From positions 2,099,872 to 2,163,871 of the forward strand of contig JAKJHU010000056.1 of NCBI GenBank assembly GCA_022316685.1: DNA of 64,000 bases, read 5' to 3'. Below are positions 13,330-24,350 of the stretch, in pieces. A program made the position numbers and the translations under genes. The DNA is from Progne subis subis. Its lineage: Eukaryota; Chordata; Aves; Passeriformes; Hirundinidae. A model generated the notes under the pieces. The model was given only the letters and a program-made list of their open reading frames with translations. It was not told the origin of the DNA and did not search any database. The first letter of the stretch is position 1; each line of letters starts with the position of its first letter.

Positions 13330-13810
13330 TAACTAACCTCCAAGACTGCTCAGACTGTCAGGAGGCTGATTACATGAAATAAAACACTGCTTTTGACTAT
13401 TAATTAATATTGACTTCACTGTTTGACCTCCGAACATGTTGAAATTTATAGGATCGCTCTCCAGGTTTATTAGGGCGCTATTAATAATCTGAGGAGTATT
13501 TGGAGTCAGGCACCTTAAGGAACTCAAAAGAGCTCTTTCGTATGATGCATAGGCATCATCTCGGGCTACTTTTGGCTTGGAAAAAGCATTTGGCTAATTT
13601 TCAATTTGTCAAGTGAGCCCCTGACAAGTTGGTAACGTATCACAGAGCAGATCTTCGGGAATCTCCAGCAGGCTTTTTCCCAGCCATGGCCGGCCACAGC
13701 AGCGTGGCACAGGGATATTACAGCAAGCAAGATAATAACCAGATGGAGCAGAGCAGTCATCTAGGCTATTTTGGTAGATCCACTGCAGATGAACATGATA
13801 CAAGAGCCAA
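13330..13810. other. Candidate conserved non-coding element / intronic enhancer
   Basis: About 480 bp without repeats and with many short motifs typical of developmental enhancers: TTAATTAATATTGAC, GGGCGCTATTAATAATC, GCTAATTTTCAATTTG, TTTGACCTC, and a 7-bp inverted repeat (ATGATGC/GCATCAT, 4-bp spacer) at 13542-13559. A 62-codon plus frame at 13629-13814 is not similar to anything I recognise. Function is an inference from texture only. Confidence 0.35.
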
Positions 13811-16800
13811 TTAACTCCAATATATCTGACATGTGAAATAGTTTCGCACTGAAATTCTCTGTGGTTTTGTTTTGTTTTTTTCTCCTTCGCATTTTTTCCT
13901 CCAGTACCGGGCCTTCCGTATATAAGACAGTCGGAATAAAACACAAAATTAGCCTTTTCAAAAAAAGAAAAAAAAAAAAAAAATTCAAAGGAAGCATTCA
14001 AGGATGGAACATTTTTAAGTCCATAGAAAAGTGGAAAGAGTTAAAAATTTCTCTTAAAAACTTGAGTTTCTTAAAAAAAAAAAAAAAAAACAAAACCCAA
14101 CCCAAACCACAAATCAAAACCACAACCCACCTCACTATTTTCAAGCTTTTACTTGAAAACTAGAAAGCATCTTAGTTTCTTACATGTGTCACATACGAAT
14201 TGTTAAGGCCTATATTTTTGGGGAGTTTATTCAGTGACAGGCAAGAGATTTGTGACAAAGTCTCCAGAAATCTTACTTCTAAGCCATCTCATTCTTTACA
14301 AAACCCAACATGTTTTTTAGAAAGACCAAACCTGTAAATATGAATCTCTAAACATTACAAAGGGTAAATTTAGTCGGCACGCTTTCTTCAAAAAAAAAAT
14401 AAATAAGCAAAGGATGTGCTGAGAGAACTAGTGTCATCCAGCATTTTATCTCCTAAATCTATTTGTGACTCACGGATGCTTAAAAGCAGTGGTCCAAGGC
14501 CTGGGAGCTGTTAAAAGCACTTTAAATCCTTTAGGCTGCTTTGAAAAATCTCCACGTCTTTTGCCACATGTGGATATTTTGCGCTGCGGAGCCAGGAATC
14601 AATGCAAGCATTTAAACTTCCTTTTGTCAGGAACGACTTAAAGAGGGGAGCAGGGAGGTTTGTAAACAAAACTGCTGACACCTCCTGCGTTATTGAAGGA
14701 GATCCATGATGCAGCATTAATTGAAGGAGCATTTTCAATCCCTCAAGTCAAACAACACCCACAGGGGCTGTTCCTGGCAGGGCTCGGGATGATGCTGCAG
14801 CCGTCAGGGCCATGTCATTAAATCGGGAATTTTTCATGATTCCTCAACAACTGTGACAGCACTTGGGTCATCTCAGAAGGATGAAAGGACCAGCAGGGCT
14901 GCTGAGCCTGGGCTCCGTTATCAGTGACTGTGTGGCTCCTGGGAGCCTCACTCCACTTAAAGGTTTCCTGCAGATCCGTTGATTGTCACTTTTGATGAGT
15001 TTGCACTGACCCTCTGGCCCATGGAAATGGGTTTTCTCCCACTGAAACAGGTCCTCTATCCCAAGAAAAGGGATGTTCTCCTCCATATCCTCACACACAC
15101 ATTTGTGTTGCTTCCACCAAGGGAAGTATTGGCTCCAGTGGGACAGCTCTGCTTCCTCACCAGGCAGAGAAAGGATTGGGAACTCAACACCTCATCCCAA
15201 CCCAACAAAAACCAAACCGTTTCTTCCCAGCATTGCAGTCATGGCAGCCAAAGTGATCTGTTTTGCACAGTTTGCTGAGATGACACCAAATAGCTCCAGC
15301 AGAAAGGAGCTTCCAGAAAATAAATCAGCACTATCACGAGGAACATAAAAGCTGATGAAGGTGTGGGCCACCACATCAGCATGATGCCCCTGCAGAGCCC
15401 ATGCCTCTCCAGACCAGGAGGTTACACTGGACACTAGAAAACCTCATTGGTGCAAACGAATGATGGTGCCAAAAAACAAGCAAAAATTAAATCTAGTTTA
15501 AATGGCTGAACTGCTTAAAATCATTTTCACCACGAACAATCAAACCTTCCAGTTGCCTCTGCGTTAAAATAGGAGAGAAATAGGAAAGAGTTAAGCAGCC
15601 GTTTGATTTTTCATCTCCTCCAATTCATTGCTTCCTCTGCTCAGAGGAGAGCTGCATTACACTTGTTTTTAAATGCAGTTAGAGAAGGGCCTCTCCTCCT
15701 TCGGTGGAGAAAACAGAAAAATATGCAACAAATTTAAAAACTAGCCATTTTAGAACCAAGTTTACAACCAGCAGAGCTCTGAACTGCTAGGAAGAGGCAG
15801 GCAGAAGAAAGGCAAGTTCCTGTACAAAACCTGTTATCTCAAGGATGTTCTCCTATGGGGAAAGCCAGAAACGGGTGGGGTCTGACCCTAAGCCCATCAG
15901 ATACATCTAAAGCAGCCATCAGGCAGCTAATTATCATTAACGCCTCACCAACGAAAAGAATGGTTTTACCCTTCCTTTCAACCCTTCATTCTTCTCCATT
16001 TCTTTAGGCCATGGCATTTGACAGCAAGAGCTTCTGCTTGGCATTAGAATTCTCCCTGCTGGGTCATTTTTGGTAAAAACCTGTTAGTATGAACACTTGG
16101 ATTTGACAGACACTTTGCTCTATTCACTCTTGCAACTGAAGGCACAAGACCTCTCAGAGCCCTCTCTCAGAGTAAAATTACTGTTTTTTTCTTAATTACA
16201 CCAGTGGTTAATGCAACCTCTGACAGAGAAAAGGTTGAACATTTAAGTTGGCAAGGTTTAGTGCCAATCTGCATTAGGCCACAATGATTTAACCTCTACC
16301 TCCGTGGCACTGTGCCTACATCATTCCCCTAATAGCACATATCCCTGCCCTACATATTTCACTGGGATCCCTGTGGCAGCTCTGCCAGAGTTCCCCGGAA
16401 CCAGCAGCCCTCAGTGGGTCACCAGAGACACTGTGCAACCCTGTCATAGCAACATGTATTCTTCCTTAGCACCAGTACAGTGTTTTGGATGTCAAAATCA
16501 AGACTTTTGTTAATTAGAAGGCTAATTACACTTCTAATTACACTGTACGCACCAATACGTTCCTTTGTAGAGTTGCGTTTTTGAGATGCAATCTCACACT
16601 CCGAAGTTCAAACAGAGGAAGTATCCAGTGATGCTTTTGCTGATGAAACAACCTCCCAAACCCCTCTCCATAATTTCCATGCACAGACACATAAGAAATC
16701 ATAAAAAGTGCGTAACTGTAGTAATAAAGAAGAGATCTTTTCGTTGTGGACGATGCATCTTGTTCTTTGCATACTGAACTCACTTGAAGTCCTTCAATCC

Positions 16801-18135
16801 AACCCAAACTCAGGCAACCTCATCTCCTAAGACACCTTGCACTCATGAAGGATTACCACAGTGGCAATTTATCCTGCATATAACCAGGAGACAATTTCAT
16901 AAGGCACATGCTGGGTTGAGTACATAACTGCTGCTTAAACTATTAAGTTTATTTGTGTGTTTATTTTTCTTATAATTATTCATTCATGTTTGCTATTTAT
17001 TATTAATAAACCATTAATAATGCATTAGTTTTTAATTATTATTTCTATTATTTGAGTACCCTGCAAACACTGATACATCACTTCCAGCCTCCCAGTGCAG
17101 CTGGAAAGTGTTTTCTGTGCTTACAGCCATGGGGTTGGGGTGCTGGAAGGCAAAGTGACTTATGGAGGACCCAAGGGAAAAGGAGCAAGAGAGCAGGGGA
17201 ATCATTCCAGGCATTTCCACATTTCCAGCATGTCTGATGACTGCTTCATCCTTCCTCTCATCAACAGGATGAAGCAAACGTGGCCCTCAGGTACGGCTAT
17301 AACATCTATAAAACCAACTTAGGCATAGGGTCTTCTAAGAGGAACAAATTAATTTTTTCATGCCCCTTTTTTTCTGTCTTAGCAGGAGCTAAAAAACAAA
17401 GTCTCATACTTTGTTCTGCCTGTCCTTCGAAGGAACAGTGTGGTTTCAGTCTCTCACCATTGATGCACCACCTTCTAAGAGAAGGAAGATGCACCAGGAG
17501 ATGTGAATCCCTTCTGGAGTGGTGAAACTTGGGTGCGTTGCCCCACCTTAAGCAGAAGGTTTTTCAGCTCCTAACTGTGAGCATTAGGTGCTTAGAGGAA
17601 AAAAAGAAAAAAAAACAACCCTCATGATGCCAGGCTTTAACTTAAAATACGTCAGTACAGTTAAAAAAAAAAAAAAAAAACCACAAAAGCAATGTAAAAT
17701 ACAAAATGCGGAGGCATTGTGCCATAATTAGCAAAAAGAAGGTTTTGGCCCCAGAAACAACAGTAACTTCCTAACACCCTGATGAACTGTGCAACCCAGG
17801 AACAAACCAAAGTCCACACGGGAAAGCAATCATTGCCAACACCCCCCAAAGTGCTTTGGGTGTTTGTTTCTCATGTGGCACCTTCTGCTCTCAACATCTC
17901 CTTAGTCGCTATCTGTCGTTTATTAGAGGACAACACTTCCCTATCAGCCACGGTTCCACAAACAAGCAAAGACCGAGCAGAGGGAGCTCCCAGGGACCAG
18001 GCAGCAAAAAGCCTTGCTTGGCTCATGCTCCTTAAAGCTGGATGATTTAACTCTTCCAGAGTTGTGACTGTAATAAGGCTATTTGTCAAAAAAAACACAA
18101 GTAAACAAACAAACAAACAAAAGCCAAAACCAAAC

Positions 18136-18136
<1 letters not shown>
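13811..18136. other. Unique non-coding DNA with A-rich runs
   Basis: A-runs occur at 13967-13983 and 14072-14090, followed by an AAACC/CAAACC-rich stretch, and another A-run lies at 17661-17680. An AT-rich block with TTATTATTAATAAACC motifs is at 16960-17055. No exon is recognised. Confidence 0.55.

Positions 18137-18177
<41 letters not shown>
18101..18177. repeat. (AAAC)n followed by A41
   Basis: Five or so AAAC units, then AACC-rich DNA, then an uninterrupted run of 41 A (18137-18177). No SINE or retrocopy body is recognised next to it. Polyphenylalanine or polylysine frames crossing it are artefacts. Confidence 0.9.
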
Positions 18178-18178
<1 letters not shown>

Positions 18179-21099
18179 ACCCCACAAACCTCCTCACATA
18201 AATATGCATTTTATCACAGAGATAGCAATGTCCCTCTGGATAGCAAGTTCCTGTTGCCAGAAAAGGCGAGGAGCCATCGGTGACCCCAACGATGCCAGGG
18301 AGCCCTTGGAGGAGCAGCCGGTCCCTTTGCACCCTCTCATGTCCTCACAGCCCTGCACACCAGGAAAGGGGAGGAAAGGGACAGAACCACCAGCTGATGA
18401 TATCTATCTGCTTCAAATCGTCTCTAAGGCAAAGGAGTGGGGAAAAAAGGAACTTTCGGCATTTTAAATGGATTTTATCGAAGCAGAGCCGCTCACCACA
18501 GGCAAAACAAAGAGTGGGACTTCATGCTTTGCTCCTCTGCTAAGAGAGGGGGTGAGAAGATAAGCCAGGTGCAGCCAAGTAAGGGATAGGTTTGAGGAAT
18601 CACCCAGCCCTTAGCACGGCCAGGGACATCCAGCCCCCTGTCCCATTCCTGGGGTCCGAGCCACTCCGTTGTCTTGGCACCACAAGTCCCCCGGCACAGA
18701 CACTTTTGGCCAGGCAGTCACTAATTTCCACACACTTCCCCCACCCAAACCCTGTGTTTGCACAAATAAATTCAGCAGCACCTCTGAAATACCTCCCCCA
18801 GCCCCAGAGCAGCATCAGGGAGAAAGCACAGCCCAGGAGAAGGATCAAACCTGGTCGGGAAGGCGGTGTCCCCATGTCCACTTCTTTACGGACTCTCCAA
18901 ACTGTCCCTTGCAAACTCCCAGCTCAGCCTGACGTTTGATCTCTGACCGGGGTGAGCAAACACCACCGTGCAGAACAAATTGTTCCCTTTTCCAAAGTGG
19001 AAAGCCAGCCCTGCACGTCTGGGTTCCATCCGGGAGCGACCCTGGAGCCTCAAAGAGGGCGCTGCCCCACCAGGACTTGGGGGTCACAACCTGCACTTGA
19101 GTTTAAGAAAGGGTTCTTCTCTGTCCCCTAATGGCATTTCCAGCCAGCAGCTCCCACCCTATCCCATTCCCTCCCTAGGGTCTCACTCTGATCCAGCCAC
19201 CTGAAGAATTTAAAGGGAGGAAAAAGCATCCCTGGATCTCTCAAGCCATCCTGCATTTTGCAGCATCTTACATTTCACCATGGGAGATCAAATCAGCCCT
19301 GACATCACGACAGCACAAAAGAAACTTCATGTTCCACGTCCTCCTGCTTGGAGCTCTGTGTCCTGCTCCAAAAGTAGAAATTACAAAATCCCAGCCTAAA
19401 TCTTTATAAAAGAAATATCAGCAATTCAAATGAGGCTGATTTTTGTTTTGTCCTTTTACTCTAGCCACATAAATCAGATAGTGAAAAATAAGACCATGAC
19501 AAAAAGACCAATCATAAAAATAGTCCTATTAATTTTCCTCTAAACTGTTCAAATAAATAGAGTGCCATTCCTGCATTTTGAGACTATTCAATTACAGAAG
19601 GAAAAGAAAAAATGACCCAGCAATACAATGCAGTTATGGCATTTGAACAGCTATGAAACCAGGAAAAGAGGGATTGATTTTTTTTTTTTTTTTTTGAATT
19701 AACACTGCATTACCCGCATTGCAGGATGGTCAACACAATTAGCAGGAAACTTCAAAAAAAAAAAAAAAAAAAAAAAGGGTGGCAGGAGGGGAAGTAAGTC
19801 CCCAAAATATTTAAGAGAGCAAACCCCACAGTGTATGGCTTTTCTGAGAACTACTGGGAAGATCTGAGTTGATTCTGGTGACAATGACTGCTAAATCATA
19901 TCAGGACACAGCACAGGGGACCATACACATCTTATTCTATTGTCTTGCCACACAAGAAATCGTTGTGTTATCATCACTACTAAAATCCAGTGCTGCCTTC
20001 ATCATCAGATCAGCTGATCCCTGATGTCCTGCTCATTTTTTTGCAGTGCTAATTCATGAGGTTGAAAGTTTTCAGGAAACCTTACCCCGCTGAGTAAATC
20101 ATTAACTGCACCTCTTAAACATTCTATTGTCTTAGCACAAATGTTTGTCACTGAGTTTGCAAACAAACTATCATAAGGAGAGGGAAAAGTGAAAAAAATC
20201 CCTAAATTTCTACTTTTCTCACCTGGTTTCAGTATTTCATAACTCACTGAAATACTCAAGCTTCAGACTAAAATTCAGCGAATTCAAAAAAGGAAATTTT
20301 GTGGTGGCTTGATTGGTTTTAAATCTGAAAGCCAAAGACTCCAAACACTCCTGATCTTCTTTCCTTCCCATAAACCTGGTAAGACCCTCCAGGCTGAGCA
20401 GTGGTTCTCCCTAGAAAGCCTTTCAGTGGAGCTCAAAGAACCGGATAGAGGGAACTCAGGTTTTCCCCATTCCAATTCAGTTTTAATTGAAAATGCGTCT
20501 CTAAGTGTTCTGATAAAAACTCATTTAATTCAATAGTAACTGCCATTTAATCCATGCTTCTATATGGCACTTAAAGGCACTTTTTACTTGCTTCTTTAAT
20601 ATATATATATAAAGAGAAAAAGAGATAAAAGTCTTCTTAAAGAATAGTCTTTGATTAAAAATCAGTTATCTATGCACTGAGGGTAAAAATGCATTTCTGA
20701 AGCGCTGATTTTGAGTGTTTTCTTCTAGTCTGTTTGCACAGCCTCAGTTGCACCAGGGTGCAATTCAAGAAATCATCCCCATCCCCTGGGTTGGAAGAGC
20801 CTCAGGGGCAAGTTTGGGGTTGTGGCTGCTCTTTGGGGTACCCAACCAGCAGCTCATCCCAGAGATGATGTGGGAGAAGGGAGCGATGATGATCCCATCC
20901 CTTCTACTGCAGAGGGATCATTCCCGATTCCTGACCTTGGAAGTCCAAAACCCGCCAGGGTCTTGAGCTGTCCTGAGAAGCCCTGGAGCTGGGACACCCC
21001 TCCACATGTGCAACACCCCACTTCAAATGAAGAAAAAAAGGCAGAAGAAACTCGAGTGATGTCAGAAGCAGGCGTAAAATCACACCCAAAACCTACCTG
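18178..21099. other. Unique non-coding DNA, GC-mixed at 18240-19210
   Basis: The first kilobase is relatively GC-rich and allows frames of 80-115 codons on both strands with no recognisable domain. T- and A-runs occur at 19679-19695 and 19754-19776. A TATATATATA tract is near 20600. Confidence 0.55.
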
Positions 21100-21850
21100 A
21101 CTCCCAACCAGGCACGGCTTCAGCGGGGAACCTCCAGAGCATCCTCAGGCGCTTCCCGAGGGACCAAAGCTGCCCTCGGCATCAGCAGCCACCCTGCATG
21201 CAGGCAGCCATTCATAAAATCAGAGCCCAACAAAAGGCACGCAGGGAGACATCCACACACACCTCTAACCAGAGAAAGACCATCTTACTCACTGCTCTCT
21301 CCTTCCCACGCTACCTTAAAACACTCATCTGCTGAAGCAATGCGCTGCTTGGCCAGCAGCCAGCTGGAAGCCAAAAGGGGCTTTTCCTTTCCTGCCGCTC
21401 AACCTCATTCAGGCACTTCTTGCTTGTACACAACGCTATTTATAGCTGCTGGCGAGCACCCAGGCGCAACCCAACCGCAGAGCTCCAGCGGTTCCAAAAA
21501 GGAAAAACAAAACAAAACAAAACAAAAATCGAGAGAGAAAAAAGAAGAACCCCAAAATAATTAAAAAAAAAAAAAAAAGAAGAAGAACAACAAGGAAATA
21601 AGCTCAAGAGGAGTCGTCTTGCTGTGACACCCTGAAGCGCTCGAGCGCGGTGTAGGGGAGAGGGAGAAGCACGGATGGGCTGGTCCGGGTTAAAAATAAC
21701 CCAGCCAAAAAAGCCACCGCAGGGAAGCGTGACCTTTACTACTACTACGGGAGGGAAGCACGCTGCACCCTGCGCCTGCCTGCCCAGGGAGAGCGGCTCC
21801 GCAGGGCAAGGATTCCAATGAAAACCAGGGGGGGGTCAGAAAGGAAGATG
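21100..21850. promoter_or_regulatory. Moderately CpG-bearing block, candidate intronic regulatory element
   Basis: CpGs are locally raised against the flanks. The block holds a perfect 12-bp palindrome, GCGCTCGAGCGC (21637-21648), and the 16-base GGGTTAAAAATAACCC (21687-21702), which is an inverted repeat and matches the MEF2 consensus YTAWWWWTAR at 21690-21699. It also carries A-rich simple DNA at 21500-21600. It could be an enhancer or a weak alternative promoter. No transcript evidence is available. Confidence 0.3.
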
Positions 21851-22026
21851 GAGAGAGAAACAAAAACATGCGCCAAGAAAAACGATACTGAATTAAAAAA
21901 AAAAAAAAAAAATTGAAAAAGCAGGTTTTTTGGGTTGTTTTTTTCCCCCAGAAATGGTCTGTTTTTCTCACCTCTGAAAAAGAAAACTCTCATTCCCTTC
22001 CACACCTCTTAGGAGGGAGTGGTTTT

Positions 22027-22090
22027 GAAATATGGTTTTGTGAAAGGAGAGGGTAACTCTGAAATATGGTTCTGTGATGGGAGAGAGGAA
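22027..22090. repeat. 34-bp tandem duplication
   Basis: GAAATATGGTT(T/C)TGTGA(A/T)(A/G)GGAGAG occurs at 22027 and again at 22061, two diverged copies in direct order. Confidence 0.75.
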
Positions 22091-22214
22091 AAACCAGCTT
22101 AGTTTCATGCAGATTTTGATGATAATGAGGATTATAATATTAATAAAAATAATAATTACAAACACTACATAAAATGCATAACATAGATGCAATATATACT
22201 ATATATTACAATAT

Positions 22215-22306
22215 ATCCTTTATTATTGTTATTGTTGTGGTTGACATTGTTATTATTATTATCACTATTATTATTGCTACTTTTACTATTATTCCTATTA
22301 TTATTG
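22215..22306. repeat. Imperfect ATT/TTG trinucleotide repeat
   Basis: TTATTATTG, TTATTATTATTATCAC and TATTATTATTCC units make up most of this segment. It is preceded by AAT-rich DNA from about 22120. Hydrophobic isoleucine-rich frames on both strands are by-products of the repeat. Confidence 0.88.
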
Positions 22307-22694
22307 ATCTGGAAGGGAGAGGCAGTAGAGAGGCTGCAGTTTCATTCCCAGGCAGAGCAGCTTCTCCTGGGGTCTTGGTCCTTTCCGTTCTGTTGTGACA
22401 TCCCTGGAGGCAGAACATGCATTGTATAGAGAACACGCAAAATTTCTTCAGTTTTGGGGAAAAAGTGGCAGGACCTGGCAATGATGTGTCCTGAGTAAAT
22501 GTGTGCACATGAGAACAATTAAACACATTATAAACTGGGCATTTAAAAAACACATCACACCTCAATAAGTGTGGAAAATGGGAGAATAACCCTGCAGGTC
22601 AGCAAACATCAGAGACCCCCTCCTTCACTCCCCTATTTTTTCCTCCCCTTCAAATGAAAACACTTCAAATTTGCCAAGACAGGTGTTTCAGATA

Positions 22695-22742
22695 CAGCTT
22701 GAAAACTAATTAAATCATATCTGCAGCTTGAAAACTAATTAA
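22695..22742. repeat. Perfect 19-bp direct repeat, 29-bp period
   Basis: CAGCTTGAAAACTAATTAA is at 22695-22713 and, identically, at 22724-22742. Both copies carry the homeodomain core TAATTA. Confidence 0.85.
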
Positions 22743-24129
22743 TCCTTTATTCCCTATTATGATAGATAATTACAATGCATGATAAGAAACAACTTGTCAG
22801 GTTTTCTGTTTAAAATCCTCATATTTTATGGAAAATAAAATGGGAGAAATGGTTAGGGGACCTTCCAATTCTGCAGGCCACCAAGAGAGGCTGCTAAAAG
22901 GGAGGATTTTTTTGGATATGACATGAACAAAAATTAGTTATTGAAAATAGCTTGGAGAATGAAAGATTTTTGGGGTGATTCTTGCTCATTTGAGTGTACG
23001 GTCAAGAGGCTACTGTGAGAGTTGAACCCCCATGCAAACAAAGAGCAAAATAAAAATTAGAATAACAAGAAGGGTAAGGTACAACACTTGAGATGGGCAA
23101 TAGAGATGCCCCTTCTTCCTCTCCAACACCTTTTCCTATTCCAGAGTTACACAAAGCCTATAATCCAATGCCACCAGGAAGGTGAGAAACCACCCACATC
23201 TATCAGCAAAGGCCCCCAGAACCCACCTGCTCCCACCCAACCCCCCAATTTCTCTTAAAAGCTCTGGCATCTTTACTCCCACTGTGAGGTAAAAAACCCA
23301 TGATTGCGCTGGAAGTTTCTGTAACCCCTCTGTAAAAAAATTGAGTTCCCAGTTTTGCTCTGCCCTTGAAAAGAGAAAACTGAATGGATCAAAATCTGTT
23401 GGATCCAGATACTCAAAACCATAATTCAAGGGATAAGGATTTTGAAGGTATTGGTGTACACACTGTCTATGAAGGGTCTAGGGAAGCAGCAAATAAAAGT
23501 GTCTATTCATCCATTGCCAATATTATTAAAAAGTGCTCCCCAAGATCTGTAAATCCTTAGTAAAAACGTGGATGGGCCCACAAAGCCACTTTGGATGAAA
23601 CCACTCAGGCACTAAAAAACAAAGTCATTCCAATAGGTGAATAAAATGTTATGATGTGATTTGCATTCAACAGAAAGCAGTGTGCAACAAAAACACCATG
23701 GATGGCCATTTTCCACCAAAACCTGAACTAATTCCAGCCCTTTTTCTTCACTTTTGCCTTCTTTTCCACCTGTTTGCAAAATTTCATTCATGACCTCCAC
23801 GTTGTCATACACCCCCGTTTTGGGGAAGCCACAAAGAACCAAGGGCGAACATTGCTGCTCATTACTTCTTTGGATTTACATCTTGGGTTTGCTTTTTCAA
23901 TTTATTTTAGAGACAGATTTTTCTAAGGAACCCAAAAGAGAGAAGTACCTTCCAAACTCCTCAGCTCCCCGCTAAGTCCACATGGGCTTCCTCTCCAAAC
24001 TTCTGCCACTTCCTCCAACGCCCCCGAGCAGCACTAAAAGCCAACCACTGCCACGTAAAACAACCAGAAGTATAGTCAAGGTTGTTTTCTTCCCGAAGAA
24101 ACTCTCTGCTGCTCAGGAAAACCTCCAGA
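22743..24129. other. Unique AT-rich non-coding DNA
   Basis: No exon, repeat or RNA gene is recognised. Frames stay below 100 codons apart from the long minus-strand frame that enters from the right at 23961. Confidence 0.55.
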
Positions 24130-24350
24130 ACCTTGCGTAGCTGGCAGCAGGGAGAGGGATGACACAAGCAATTAGCATCACAGACAAAGATCTTCAGCAC
24201 GTTCTGGTGCCAAACGCACTTATCCGAGAGTCCCTGAGCAAAACATCCTCGGGAGCCATCGCCCAGAGATTGATTGAGGCCCTGAATACTGCTATTAATG
24301 AGATTAATTAAAAACTCTGTTACCAGCAGGGGGACTAAAGGGTGTGAAAA
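24130..24350. other. Candidate conserved element with CTCF-like core
   Basis: Contains AAGCAATTAGCATCAC, GAGATTGATTGAGGCC and CTATTAATGAGATTAATTAAAA, then CCAGCAGGGGGAC (24323-24335), which fits the CTCF core CCASYAGRKGGCR at all but one position. It lies within a minus-strand frame of 195 codons (23961-24548) that has no recognisable domain. Confidence 0.3.

Noticed and set aside
17871..18332. 153-codon minus frame with a polyphenylalanine block
   Set aside because: The Phe run is the A41 homopolymer read on the other strand. The remainder has no motif.
22187..22429. Hydrophobic Leu/Ile-rich frames that mimic membrane segments
   Set aside because: They arise from the ATT trinucleotide repeat.
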